A stretch of DNA of 64,000 bases from Thraustochytrium sp. TN22 (lineage: Eukaryota; Sar; Bigyra; Thraustochytrida; Thraustochytriidae), in the NCBI GenBank assembly GCA_013306675.1, contig JABLUY010000048.1, positions 103,501 to 167,500 of the forward strand, given 5' to 3'. The notes below the pieces were generated by a model. The model saw only the letters and a list, made by a program, of their open reading frames with translations, was not told the origin of the DNA and ran no database searches. The position numbers and the translations under genes are program-made. The first letter of the stretch is position 1, and each line of letters starts with the position of its first letter. This document shows positions 44,906 to 54,764 of this stretch, piece by piece.

Positions 44906-47320
44906 TCACTTAAGGGTGTAGGAGCGCACGTTGCTGCGCGGCGGGAGCGAGGGCAAGGACTTGCGCGGCTCGCGATCGAGGCGATCCTGTGCGAGCGCGG
45001 CGGAGTAGGTGGTCTGGAAGCCAGGGCGGCGCGCGCCGTACTGAGCCTCGAGCAGCGCGTTGACGGAGGGCTCGACGGTGCGGCGGCGCAGTCGCTGGTC
45101 GAGCGCACCGACGCGGTGCCGCTGTCGCTGCACGAGGACCTCGTGCTTGACCCTGCGCTCCTTCTCATCGAGTGCGCTCAGCGTGTGGCGCTTGTGTAAG
45201 CCGAAGAGCGCTGCGTCGTGCCGCACGTCGACATCCTCGTCCTCGTGCAGATCCTCGCCTACCCTGCCGCCAAGCGTGGGCTGCGACTCGACACGGGCGA
45301 GACCGGCGGTATCAACGGAGCGGCTGCTGCTGCTGCCGCCGGGCGCAGGTCTACCCCTGTCGAGCGTCTCGAGCAGGAGGCGTGAACTGGCAGAGCGAAG
45401 CATGGATGGATAGGCCGTCCCGGCGGCGCCGGCGACGCTGGTGCCGGCGGCGACGCTGCCGGGCGTGGGCGGCGGCGCGCCATTGCCGAACTCGACGCGT
45501 AGCTTATGCGAGACGAACTTGGCGACCTGCGCCTGCAGATAAGGGCACGCCAGGCCAAGCTGCGGGCGCGCGGTGACATGGTTGAACTTGGCGGTCATCT
45601 CCGCCGAGTCAAAGAGGAAGTTGCAGCAGACGGCGCCGGCCTGCGCGCTGTAGGCGCTGACGAAGCCGACAAAGTCGAACTGGTCCACCCAGAGCTTGGT
45701 GGACCCAGTCGTGAGCTCGTCGACCCGCGCGCAGAAGTTGACCCAATCCGCCTGCGTTACGGCGTGCGCGAATGAGGCGCGGTCCGCTTCCGAAAGGCGG
45801 GCCTCGCAAGGCGAGGTCACCACCAGGCGCTCGTCGCCCGCCACAGTGGCGCGCCTGAGCGCGTGGCGGATGTCTAGGCTGGCGCTATCTGCGACGGCCA
45901 TTCTGTGCGTCGACACGATGAGGTGGTGCAGCCGGCGCGGGTCGCGCGCGTCGAAGAGCAGCACCCCCACGAGGTCCTGCCCTTCGGGCGCGAACGCAAA
46001 GCTTGTGCTGCCGGAAAGCGCCGACGCACGCGGGTCGCTGCCCTCGCACACCGCGTGCTTGCGCCGCGCGTGCCGCGCCCACCAGCTCGCGGGCGGCGGG
46101 TAAAAGCGGCGGCTCTGCGGCGATTCCATGGAGGGCCGCGTGGACACCTCGGTCTCGCTATCCTCCGACGAGTTCTTCTTGGTGCGCTGCTGGTGCTGCT
46201 GGTTCTGCTTTGCTGGTGGTGATGGCTTCTCCTCGACCCGCGAGGCCCGCCTGCTCCCGGTGGCTGGCCCGCCAGCGGTCGGCCGCGAGCTGCGGTGCAA
46301 GCCCTGGTAGGAGTGCGGGCGCATGTCAGTTGCACTCGGCTCAAGTGCATCACGGATGCGGTCGTGCGCGAGCCCGGTACCGGAGCGCGCGAGCGCGCGC
46401 TTGGCATAGAGCCGGGCGCCCACGGGCGCCGCCGCGTCCTGGGGCGCAGCGTACTTTTCCTTGTTGGCCTCATACTGCGCCTCAAAGGCCTCCCAGGTGA
46501 GCGTGCGGCCCTCGCGCTGCGCGCGCGCCCGCGCACGCTCAAAGGCGGCCGCCTTGGCGCGCGCCTCCGCCAGCGTGCGCGAATGCAGGTTCGAGAATGG
46601 CTTAAGCTTCTGCATGTTGGCGCGGATGCTTGAGTCGCTGCGGTAGATGCGGCGGCCGGCCGGGTCAAGCTCGGACAGCGCCTGGAAGGTGCCCTGCAGG
46701 AAGCGAATGTAGTCTGGCGCCGAGATGCTGTCGGTCCAGCGGTCCGCTAGCTCGAACATGGACTCCGCAAAGACGGTGCGCGTCACCTTGCGGCGGCCTC
46801 CCTCGGTATCGCGCGCCCAGTCCTGCTCAAAGAAGATCTGGCTCTGCCGGATGCTGGCCGTCGGCACGAGCACGAGCGCCAGCTTGCTGTGAAACTCGCG
46901 ATACTCGTTCTGGTCCAGCACGCCGTTGTCGTTGGTGTCAATGACGGCCCACAGCTCCTCGAGCGTGCGGATGACGAGCGGGTCGAACTTGAGCGACTCG
47001 CGCTGCAGCAGCGCCTGGTCCGAGTGCAGCCGGGGCTCCTGCTTGGCGCCCTCGCCCGTCGGGTCGAACTTGGCCCTGAGCTCCGCCATGAGGTCCACGG
47101 CCGGCGCTTTGAAGAACTCCGAGCACTGCGACGCCCCGTTCAGCACCTGCTCCTCCAGCGCGCCCTCCTCCTTGATCCTGCCCTGCGAGTCCTGCCTCTC
47201 CAGCATCGCCTGCCTGGCCTTCATCTCCTCCCGGAACCCTGCGCTGCCGCGCCTGGCGCCGTCCTCGGCGCGCGGGTCGCCACCGGCGCCGCCGGCGCTC
47301 AGGTCCGCAGCCGCCATCAT
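44906..47320 (-). CDS. EF-hand protein of unknown family
   Basis: I do not recognise the family. The 804-residue protein has one canonical EF-hand loop at about 128-139 (DTNDNGVLDQNE), within a helix-loop-helix. A conserved-looking segment follows (FAESMFELADRWTDSISAPDYIRFLQG), which may be a degenerate second hand. The middle is charged and low-complexity. A folded-looking region near 470-610 contains 'VGVLLFDARDPRRLHHLIVSTHRM' and 'LWVDQFDFVGFVSAYSAQAGAVCCNFLFD'. The C-terminus is helical and basic ('RHTLSALDEKERRVKHEVLVQRQRH'), reminiscent of ciliary or microtubule-associated protist proteins, though that is inference. The start at 47320 (Met-Met) was chosen because upstream residues derive from a GCAGC repeat. 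Confidence 0.6.
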   Translation of the reverse strand: MMAAADLSAGGAGGDPRAEDGARRGSAGFREEMKARQAMLERQDSQGRIKEEGALEEQVLNGASQCSEFFKAPAVDLMAELRAKFDPTGEGAKQEPRLHSDQALLQRESLKFDPLVIRTLEELWAVIDTNDNGVLDQNEYREFHSKLALVLVPTASIRQSQIFFEQDWARDTEGGRRKVTRTVFAESMFELADRWTDSISAPDYIRFLQGTFQALSELDPAGRRIYRSDSSIRANMQKLKPFSNLHSRTLAEARAKAAAFERARARAQREGRTLTWEAFEAQYEANKEKYAAPQDAAAPVGARLYAKRALARSGTGLAHDRIRDALEPSATDMRPHSYQGLHRSSRPTAGGPATGSRRASRVEEKPSPPAKQNQQHQQRTKKNSSEDSETEVSTRPSMESPQSRRFYPPPASWWARHARRKHAVCEGSDPRASALSGSTSFAFAPEGQDLVGVLLFDARDPRRLHHLIVSTHRMAVADSASLDIRHALRRATVAGDERLVVTSPCEARLSEADRASFAHAVTQADWVNFCARVDELTTGSTKLWVDQFDFVGFVSAYSAQAGAVCCNFLFDSAEMTAKFNHVTARPQLGLACPYLQAQVAKFVSHKLRVEFGNGAPPPTPGSVAAGTSVAGAAGTAYPSMLRSASSRLLLETLDRGRPAPGGSSSSRSVDTAGLARVESQPTLGGRVGEDLHEDEDVDVRHDAALFGLHKRHTLSALDEKERRVKHEVLVQRQRHRVGALDQRLRRRTVEPSVNALLEAQYGARRPGFQTTYSAALAQDRLDREPRKSLPSLPPRSNVRSYTLK

Positions 47321-47925
47321 GCGCTCGCTCGCCTCGCGCGACCCCTTTCGCTGCCTCTGGCGCGCGCAGCGCAGCGCAGCGCTGCTGCAGCGCAGCGCAG
47401 CGCAGCGCGCCGCCTTCGCGATCTTCGTGCGCGGCCGCTGCACGCATGCACGCGCAGAAGGCGGGCGGCGCGGACCACCTGGGTTCTCAGAAACCCGCGC
47501 CGCGGGTGGTAGCGTTTCCGGTAGGCCGGGCGTACCACGGCCTGAACGAATCTATAGATAAGATAGGAGGGCGTAGTGGGCGCGCATGGGGGGCGGGCGC
47601 ATGGGCGCCTCGGTTCCTGGCCTTTCATGCCCTTTCATCCACGCGCTGCGCTGCGATACGGGTTGAGCTGAGACGAGCCGAGCCGAGCCGAGCCGAGCCG
47701 AGCCGAGCCGAGCCGAGCTGGGCTGAGCTGAGCTGAGCTTAGGCTGCGCTGGGCTGCGCTCGACACGGCGCAGAGAAAAGACAATGGCCCGTGCGAGATG
47801 AGGGTCGCACATGCTCGGGCGATCTCGCGCCTGTGTGTCATGGCATGATGAGAGCTCGAGCCAGAGCCGGAGCGAGGAAGCAAGCCTCCGTCCCTGACAC
47901 GTCTTACGGCGGCGCTGCGTTCTGT
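47321..47925. other. Intergenic region with pentanucleotide repeats
   Basis: About 600 bp between two minus-strand genes. It has a GCAGC array near 47366-47411 that can fold back on itself and a GAGCC array at 47674-47717 continuing degenerately to about 47740. No gene is recognised. Confidence 0.5.
47674..47717. repeat. (GAGCC)n pentanucleotide array
   Basis: About eight GAGCC units, then degenerate GAGCT units to about 47740. Confidence 0.9.
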
Positions 47926-49179
47926 CTATGTGTAGGACGGAATGCCGCAAGATCTGCTGGAAGCGAAGTAATCGCGGAAGTAGTCCACCTTCTCCTTAAT
48001 GCGACTCCACTTGGCGGCGTCGAAGGCGGCGCCGCTGAAGCGGGCCTCCTCGTAGAGAAGCGCGAACTCGTCACAGCAGGCTTCGTCGATGGCGACAGCG
48101 CAGTCCGGTGGGCGGCAGAGTACCTTGAGGCGGCCCATGTACTCGCGCACGGTCTCCCAGGAGTGGATCTTGAAGGCGGCGTTCCGGCTCGCGGCGAACT
48201 CGCTAACGCGTGCATACGACGCGGCCGAGAGCTCCTTGTAGTTGATGGCCATGAGGGACGGGTTCTTGCCCTCGTTGCCGGCGAGCAAAATGTAGCCACA
48301 ATTTGGGTCTTGGCAGGGCGTGTTGCCCTGAATGAACTCGTTTTCCGCGACGGTGCGCTGGATTTTGGCCGCCAGCACAGCGCGCTGCAGGCGCTCAAAG
48401 ATGCAACCGTAGATCTCTGTGTTGAAGGGCACGACATCGTACGGGCGGCGCGAGCCCTTGCGGCCACCGAGCCACAGGTCAACGCCGCTGTTGGGCAAGC
48501 TGGCCAGCAGGCGCTGCTTGAGAATATGGCGCCGGCGGTGTAGGCAGGCGTAGAGCAGCAGCGTGACGGTGAGCGCGCCAATGGTGAAGAGGTAGTGAAT
48601 GGGCGAACGCAACGCAGCCGTGGTGTCGTCGCGCAGCTGATCGACGAGGCCCTGGAGACAGAGCTCGTAGTCCTCACTGTTGCAGATCTCACGGACAGAG
48701 ACAGAGTTCTCGGTCCCCTCGGAGCTAGAGAAGAGGTAGACAATGACGATAATCAGCACGGCGAAGACCACCATGATGAGCATGGTGAAGGCCCACGAGC
48801 AGCGGCGCGCCGTGGCAGAGCCGCGGTTTTGCTTGTGCATTTCCTCCAACTTATTCTGGTACTCCCTGAGCTTGGAGTCCGCGTGGTTGGCGGCATTCTC
48901 CTGATTGGGCTGCAAGCCGTCCATTAGCGGCAGTAGCTGCTGCATGTTCACATCCTGAACGTCCCGCCGGCTGCCCGCGTACAACGAGCCGGAGCTCTCT
49001 TGCTGCTCGCGGCCTGAGGGCGACCTGGTCTTGCCGCCCGCCTGCGCGGCGTCGGGCTCCTTGGAGCTCAGCGACGAGGCGCCGGACGTGCTGAAGCGCT
49101 TGCGCAGGCTCGCGCCGCCCAGCGACCTCGCGCGCGTGCTCGGCCCCAGCGACCTCAGCTCCACGCCCGCGCGCTCCAT
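47926..49179 (-). CDS. Orphan protein with two transmembrane helices
   Basis: I do not recognise this 417-residue protein. Residues 1-125 are polar with a short coiled coil (DSKLREYQNKLEEMHKQN, about 101-118). Two transmembrane helices follow, at about 129-150 and 195-213, separated by a 45-residue loop with two cysteines. The rest is a folded-looking domain of about 200 residues with 'VPFNTEIYGCIFERLQRAVL', 'GNTPCQDPNCGYILLAG' and 'PPDCAVAIDEACCDEFALLYEEA'. The C...C pairs may bind metal or form disulfides. The frame is open upstream to 49446, but that part is a GCCGC repeat reading Arg-Gly-Ala; the ATG at 49179 begins normal sequence. Confidence 0.6.
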   Translation of the reverse strand: MERAGVELRSLGPSTRARSLGGASLRKRFSTSGASSLSSKEPDAAQAGGKTRSPSGREQQESSGSLYAGSRRDVQDVNMQQLLPLMDGLQPNQENAANHADSKLREYQNKLEEMHKQNRGSATARRCSWAFTMLIMVVFAVLIIVIVYLFSSSEGTENSVSVREICNSEDYELCLQGLVDQLRDDTTAALRSPIHYLFTIGALTVTLLLYACLHRRRHILKQRLLASLPNSGVDLWLGGRKGSRRPYDVVPFNTEIYGCIFERLQRAVLAAKIQRTVAENEFIQGNTPCQDPNCGYILLAGNEGKNPSLMAINYKELSAASYARVSEFAASRNAAFKIHSWETVREYMGRLKVLCRPPDCAVAIDEACCDEFALLYEEARFSGAAFDAAKWSRIKEKVDYFRDYFASSRSCGIPSYT

Positions 49180-49275
49180 GCTGGGCTCGCGCGCCTGCGC
49201 CTGCGGATCGTTTCGCCGACCCTGCCCAGCTCGTACCCGCCTCCGAGCACCGCGCCGGGGCCGCGCGGCTCGGAA

Positions 49276-49320
49276 GCGCCGCGCCGCGCCGCGCCGCGCC
49301 GCGCCGCGCCGCGCCGCGCC
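49276..49320. repeat. (GCCGC)n pentanucleotide array
   Basis: Nine GCCGC units in the leader of the two-TM protein gene. Confidence 0.9.
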
Positions 49321-49599
49321 ACGTCGCTCCGCGCCCTGCGCCGCGCCCTGCGCCGCCTGCGTGGCGCGCGGCCCAAGGAGAACTTGAAGAAGTTTTGCTT
49401 TTTTCTGCGCGGCGCCTGCCTTTCCGCTTTTGAGAGAGCAGAGCACGAGGACGTGAGCTGCGGCGTGCCGACGCGCCAGCGCCGCAGCAGGGCGACTCAG
49501 ATGTCAGCGTCAGCGCAGTGCGGCTCGCGACGCCGCGCAAAGCCTGCTGGCTGCTTGCTCCCAAGGCAGCCTGAGCTTAGGTCAGCCGTGCGCGACAAC

Positions 49600-49731
49600 A
49601 TGGACCGCAACTTCGTCAAGCCGGCCACCATGATCGCGCCGCCGCTCATGATCGCCTTCGGGTACGGCGACAGGGACGAACTCAGGCACTACGCCTCGGC
49701 GGGCCCGGACGCGGCCGCCAGCATTGCATAG
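49600..49731 (+). CDS. Candidate 43-residue small protein
   Basis: A short frame with coding-like codon use (mostly C or G in third positions) reads MDRNFVKPATMIAPPLMIAF and continues with a charged segment to a stop. It has a modest hydrophobic stretch and could be a small mitochondrial or membrane protein, or the last exon of a spliced gene: a plausible acceptor (GAGCTTAG) ends at 49580. No family is recognised. It is divergent from the two-TM gene. Confidence 0.35.
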   Translation: MDRNFVKPATMIAPPLMIAFGYGDRDELRHYASAGPDAAASIA

Positions 49732-50191
49732 GCTTGATGTTCTTTCCTGGGTGGGTGGTCCGCTTCTTGGCAGACGCATGACAGACTGCTGGTGCACGCA
49801 TCGCATCCAAGCATGTTCTTGCGTGGGAATCCCCGCCTTTCGGATGCTTCTTCAGTCCGAGTCACGCGTTTCCAATAACCTCATTCACCTTTCAAGTCTG
49901 TGCGCACTGCACGAGGTTCTCTTTGTTTTCGTGTGGCCGCTGGGCACTGCGTTTCGAATGCTTCTTGCGTTTCGCTCAAGTCTGTGCGCACTGCACGACA
50001 TTCTCTTTGTCTTCATGTCACTGCGTTGCATTCAACCTTTTGTGCACGTGTTTTAAGATCGTTGTTGTTCGCTCGTTCTTGCGCTCGACTAGGCCGTGAC
50101 CCATGGCATTCTTTTGCGTGGCCCGGTCGCTCGCGTCCTTCCTTCCGTCTTCCTCTCCGGCCTCCAAATGCTGCTGCTGCTGCTGCTGCAT
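49732..50191. other. Intergenic region with 84-bp tandem repeat
   Basis: No gene recognised. It holds a diverged tandem repeat (49892-50015) and the probable ISWI 3' untranslated region. Confidence 0.5.
49892..50015. repeat. 84-bp imperfect tandem duplication
   Basis: Units starting at 49892 and 49976 share 'tcaagtctgtgcgcactgca' and then 'ttctctttgt'. A further partial copy of the unit's right side ('tttcggatgcttctt') lies at 49838. Confidence 0.88.
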
Positions 50192-53100
50192 CTACTTCTT
50201 GCGCTGCTTCTTCTTCTTGGGGCCGGAGACGGCGGAAGCACCGTCCTCGTCATCATCGTCGGCGTCGTCGTCCTTTTCGCGCTTGGGCGCGGCGGAGGAA
50301 GCGGCCTTGGTGCGCTTACCGGTCTCGGACTTCTTGGTGTCCTCCTCGAGCTCCTTCTCGATGAGGCGCACGAGAGTGTCGGCGCGGCGCTGGAGCTCGG
50401 CGGCGGTGCGCGACTTGAAGAACCAGTCGAAGCGGAAGTTCCAGGCTTTGCGGATCTCCTGCTTGAGCTGGTCCCAGGCGCCATAGCCGAGGCGCTGGAG
50501 CATGCAGACGAGGAAGCGGTCCTCCTCTTCGCTAAACGTCTTGCCCTTGTTGGAGCCGTAGTTGATCTGGAGGTTCTGCCACGGGTTGGGGGTCTTGGCG
50601 ACCTTGCGGTCGAGGGCGTCGGTGATGGCGGCGCGGCGCGCGAGCTTCTGCTCGCCCTTCTTGATGCGGTCGATGATGCGCTCGTGGTCGGCGATCTCTT
50701 TGTACCGACGCCAGAAGGTGTCGTGGTACTCGCGGATCTCGACCTTGGACTTGCCGGTGGCCTCGGCCACGTCGGCGAGGATGTCGTCGCGGGCGTCGCG
50801 GCCGTGGCGCTCGCAGGCCTGGGTGTAGGCGCGGAAGTCCCGGCGGTTCCAGGCGCCAAAGCCCTCGGCGATGAGCCTCTCCTTCTCGGCCTGCTCCTCA
50901 GGGGAGAGCTCGAGGGTGGCGAGCTCCTCCTCGAGCTGCTCGGAGAGGGGCTTCTCGCCCTCGGGAACGTCGTTGCCGGCGGCGGCGGCGCGGCGCTCGT
51001 TGGCCTTGGCGTCCTTGATGCGCTGGATCTGGGCGCGGCGCTGGGCGATGAGCTCGTGCTCCTTCTTCTCAAGCGCCTCGATCTTCTCCTTTTGGTAGAA
51101 CTGGAAGTCGTACATGGTGAGGCCCTTGGGCAGGCGGGCCTCCTTCTTCTTGTTGGGGTCGTTGGAGGTGTTGAGGGCGTCGCGGTAGTACTCGTTGACA
51201 TCGTAGTTCTTCTTGCGCGCGCGCTGCGGGAGCGCGATGAAGTTGCCGACCTTCTTGCCGCGGTAGTTCTCGCCGTCGAACATGAAGGTGTCCTGCTGCG
51301 CGCCGTCGTCGAGGCGGAAGTTGAGCAGGTTGTGCTGCGCGTCAGTCTGGTACTTGGACTTGGTCTCCTCGGTCTTCTGGCGGCCCTTCTCGAGGATCAT
51401 GTCGATGTCCTCGTCGGTGACGGTGGCGCCCGTGGTCTTGAAGATGGCCTCGGCGCCGAACTTGACCATGGTCATGAGCTCGTCCTTGTCGAGGTTTTTG
51501 TTCTGCTGCTGCAGGCGGCCCTGCTGCACGACGACGGCGTCCAGGTAGAGCTTCTTCTCTGCGCGCTCGACGATCTTCTCCTCGACCGTGCCCTCCGTGA
51601 CGAAGCGGAAGACGGTGACCTCCTTCTTCTGGCCGATGCGGTGCGCGCGGTCCTGCGCCTGCAGATCCATCTGCGGGTTCCAATCCGAGTCGTAGAGGAT
51701 GACGATGTTGGCCGTCTGCAGGTTGATGCCGAGGCCGCCAGCGCGCGTGGAGAGCAAAAACACAAACTTGCTGGAGCCAGGCTCGTTGAACTCGGCCATG
51801 TAATTGTCGCGGTCCTCGCCCTTGGTCTGGCCGTCGATGCGGCAGTACTGGTAGCCGCGGAAGCGCATGTAGTCCTCGAGGATGTCGAGCAGGCGCGTCA
51901 TCTGCGAGAAGATGAGCACGCGGTCGCCGTTGGCCTTGAGCTTGGCGAGAAGCTTGTCCAGCAGGAGCATCTTACCGGCGTTCTCCCACAGGTGCGGGCC
52001 GTCAAAGTACGGCGGGCCGGGCTCGGCGCCCTGGAAGAGGTACGGGTGGTTGCACACCTTGCGCAGCTGCATGAGGATGTTGAGCAGGCGCGTCTTCTCC
52101 GGGCCGCCCAGCTGGTTGAGCGCCGCCACATCGCGGCTCAGCGTCTTCTTGTACCAGTACGTCTGCATCTCCGTCATGCCGGTGAAGAGCTTGATCTCAC
52201 GCTTGGGCGGCAGCGCGTCCTCCACGTCCGCCTTGAGGCGGCGGATCATAAAGGGCCGCAGGATGGCGTGCAGCTTGGACACGACGCTCTCCTCCGCCAT
52301 GTTCTCCAGCTTGAAGAAGTCCTCGAAGACCTCCGAGTCGCCGAAGACCTCGGGCAGCAGAAAGTTCAGCAGCGCCCACAGCTCGCGCAGGTTGTTCTGC
52401 AGCGGCGTGCCGGTGATGAGCAGACGGAACTCCGTGTCCAGCTCGCGAACCACCTGCGAGAGCCGGGACTGCTCGTTCTTGATGCTGTGCGCCTCATCCA
52501 TGATGAGGTAGCGCCACTTGAACTTGAGGAACTGCGTACGCTCGATGCGCACCACCTCGTACGTCGTGATGACCACGTCAAAGGTGCCAGCGATCATCGT
52601 CGTGCGCATCTGCTCCGCGCGCTCCTCCTGGTTGCCGTGCACCTTGATGACGCGAAGCGACGGGCACCACCGCGCGAACTCGCGCTGCCAGTTGCCCAGC
52701 ACGGACTTGGGCACGATCACAATGTGCGGCCCGCTCACGTTGCGGTCGTTCTTGAGGTAGCCCAGCAGCGAGATGGTCTGCAGCGTCTTGCCCAGACCCA
52801 TCTCGTCTGCCAAGATGCCGTTGATGCCCTGCTCGTACAGGTTGATCATCCAGTTCAGGCCCTCGATCTGGTACGGCCGCATCGTGCCGAACTCGATGCA
52901 CTTGGGCTGCACGGTCAGGCGCGTCAGCACCTTGCCCTTGAGCGAGTCCGCCATCATCTCCTCGTCCTCCTCCTCCTCGGTCTTGCGCCCGCGCGACCCG
53001 CCGCCCTCGGCGTTCGCCTTGGACTTCTTCGCCTTGGTCTTCTTCTTCTTCTGCTCGTCCTGCGCGCCCGGCGCGTTCATGAACCGCGCGAACACGTCCG

Positions 53101-53629
53101 TCTGCTCCTGCAGGAACTTGAGCCGCGCGTCCGCGCTGCGCATGCCATCCTTGGCCAGCTTCGCGTTCTGCGCCTCCCGGATGCGCTTCAGCTCCGAGTC
53201 GTGCATCTTGCGCGCCTCGCTGCGCGACAGCTCCTCCTCGCGCGCGAGCTCGGCCTTGAGCGCCACTTCCTCCACGCTGCCCTTGCGCGGCGACCCGGGG
53301 ATCTCCCCGCTCGCCGCCGGAGCAGCCGCCGCCGCCGCCGCGCCGCTGCTCGACGAGCTCGCGCCGGCCTCCTCGCCCCCGTCTTGGGCCTCGTCCTCCT
53401 TCTCCTTCTCCTCCTTCTTCTCCTCCTCCTTGTCGTCCTCCTCCATCTTCTCCGCCTGGTCCTCCTTCTCCTCCTTCTTCTCCTCCTTCTCCTCCTCCTC
53501 CTTCTTCTCCTCGCCGGCGTCCTGCGCCGCGCCGCTCTCCTCCACCTCCATGGCGTCCTCCGGCTTGCTCTCCTCCTGCGCCTTGGCCTCCGTGGCCGCC
53601 GCGGCCGCGGCCGCCTCCTCCTCCGCCAT
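50192..53629 (-). CDS. ISWI: ISWI-type chromatin-remodelling ATPase
   Basis: The 1,145-residue protein has the full ISWI layout. After an acidic, Lys/Glu-rich N-terminus come SNF2 helicase motifs: 'ILADEMGLGKTLQTISLLGYL' (Walker A, about 276), 'LIMDEAHSIKN' (DEAH, about 377) and 'ITGTPLQNNLRELW'. The second lobe follows ('VLIFSQMTRLLDILEDY', 'STRAGGLGINLQTAN', 'AQDRAHRIGQKKEVTVFR'). The C-terminal HAND, SANT and SLIDE modules are visible: 'LPKGLTMYDFQFYQKEKIEAL', 'GFGAWNRRDFRAYTQACERHGR' and 'EEDRFLVCMLQRLGYGAWDQLK'. ISWI enzymes space nucleosomes. The start at 53629 begins MAEEE; upstream residues are GCC-rich leader. The C-terminus is acidic then KKKKQRKK. Confidence 0.96.
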   Translation of the reverse strand: MAEEEAAAAAAATEAKAQEESKPEDAMEVEESGAAQDAGEEKKEEEEKEEKKEEKEDQAEKMEEDDKEEEKKEEKEKEDEAQDGGEEAGASSSSSGAAAAAAAPAASGEIPGSPRKGSVEEVALKAELAREEELSRSEARKMHDSELKRIREAQNAKLAKDGMRSADARLKFLQEQTDVFARFMNAPGAQDEQKKKKTKAKKSKANAEGGGSRGRKTEEEEDEEMMADSLKGKVLTRLTVQPKCIEFGTMRPYQIEGLNWMINLYEQGINGILADEMGLGKTLQTISLLGYLKNDRNVSGPHIVIVPKSVLGNWQREFARWCPSLRVIKVHGNQEERAEQMRTTMIAGTFDVVITTYEVVRIERTQFLKFKWRYLIMDEAHSIKNEQSRLSQVVRELDTEFRLLITGTPLQNNLRELWALLNFLLPEVFGDSEVFEDFFKLENMAEESVVSKLHAILRPFMIRRLKADVEDALPPKREIKLFTGMTEMQTYWYKKTLSRDVAALNQLGGPEKTRLLNILMQLRKVCNHPYLFQGAEPGPPYFDGPHLWENAGKMLLLDKLLAKLKANGDRVLIFSQMTRLLDILEDYMRFRGYQYCRIDGQTKGEDRDNYMAEFNEPGSSKFVFLLSTRAGGLGINLQTANIVILYDSDWNPQMDLQAQDRAHRIGQKKEVTVFRFVTEGTVEEKIVERAEKKLYLDAVVVQQGRLQQQNKNLDKDELMTMVKFGAEAIFKTTGATVTDEDIDMILEKGRQKTEETKSKYQTDAQHNLLNFRLDDGAQQDTFMFDGENYRGKKVGNFIALPQRARKKNYDVNEYYRDALNTSNDPNKKKEARLPKGLTMYDFQFYQKEKIEALEKKEHELIAQRRAQIQRIKDAKANERRAAAAGNDVPEGEKPLSEQLEEELATLELSPEEQAEKERLIAEGFGAWNRRDFRAYTQACERHGRDARDDILADVAEATGKSKVEIREYHDTFWRRYKEIADHERIIDRIKKGEQKLARRAAITDALDRKVAKTPNPWQNLQINYGSNKGKTFSEEEDRFLVCMLQRLGYGAWDQLKQEIRKAWNFRFDWFFKSRTAAELQRRADTLVRLIEKELEEDTKKSETGKRTKAASSAAPKREKDDDADDDDEDGASAVSGPKKKKQRKK

Positions 53630-54764
53630 CGCGCCGCGCCAAGCCGCGCCGCGCGACGCCGCGCCGCGGGACCCGCGCGCTCGCGCCGCCCCGCCGCCCG
53701 CGCCCGCCGCCGCCGCCGCGCCGCGCCGCGCCCGCCCGCGCGCCGCCGCCGCCGCGATCGATTTGATTTGATTTGAATTCACTTGGCCGCGCCGCAACAG
53801 GCGCCAAGCAGCGCCTCGCCGCAGCCTGCTTGCGCGCCTAGAGGCCGCCTAACTGTCGCGCCGCGGTCGCCGTTAGTTTGCAGCAGGGCGGCGCCGACGC
53901 CGACGCCGACGAGGCCGACGAGGCCGAGGCCGAGGCCGAGGCCGAGGCCTGCTTCGAGGCCGCTGGTGCTTGGGACTCGGAGCCCGCCCGCGGACGACCG
54001 CTGCAGATTTCTGCAGGTGTCGCTTTCCCTTTTTGCGCTGCGTGCAGTCAGGCAGTCTTGCTCGCTCGACGAGGAGGCGGTGCTGGAGGATCATTGTGAA
54101 TGACTGGGGCGCTGCAAACCCGTCGACTCGAGCAAGGACGTGGCGATTCACTGTGCGTGGGGAGGGCGAGCAGACGGATGCCCCCGTCCACTGTCGAGCA
54201 AGGCTGCGGAGAGACGAAGACTCACAAACGTGGCGTCGTGGCGACGCCGCGGTGGATCACTGCACTCACCAAGGAAAGGAAGAGGCGTGCTGCACACACA
54301 TCCGGAGGTCTCACTCACGTGGCTTACATACATCGGTAGCTTCTGCTGGAGGCGGACTCGAGGTCTCGCGCGTCACATTGGCAGCGTCACATTGGCAGGA
54401 GAAGACCACACTGTTATCTCCATCTCTGGTATGCTTTCTTCTGTTATGAACGGGCAAAACGGGAAGGGAGGGGGGGGGGGGGGCGGCGACCGCCAACAAA
54501 GATGTTTGTGTTGCGGAGCTGATGACTTGCGCGCGCAGAAGCGCTTGAGGGTCTGCTCACTTACTGAGTTGCTGACTTGCCTGCTCACTGGCCGACTCGC
54601 TCGTAGTCGCTGGCCCGCCAGCCCGCCCAATCGCCCGCCCGCCTACCGCCCGGTCTCGTTCACTTTCTCGCGTGCGTGTGAAGGAAGGGTCTCAGTGTGT
54701 CAGGTGCAGGGAGTAAAAAAACTACGGGTCACTCAATCTCTGCAGCCGCACTCGCGTCACGGCG
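53630..54764. other. Intergenic region, ISWI leader and tautomerase 3' flank
   Basis: About 1.1 kb with no gene recognised. It contains a GCCGAG array near 53888-53948, and a G-run at 54461-54483. Confidence 0.5.
54461..54483. repeat. G-run, possible G-quadruplex
   Basis: A GGGAAGGGA stretch followed by 14 consecutive G residues, nearly the same as the run at 10716-10740. Confidence 0.8.

Noticed and set aside
50096-53776. A 1,226-residue open frame antisense to ISWI
   Set aside because: It is Leu/Val-rich with no family match and mirrors ISWI codons. In GC-rich genes with C/G third positions the antisense frame often lacks stops.
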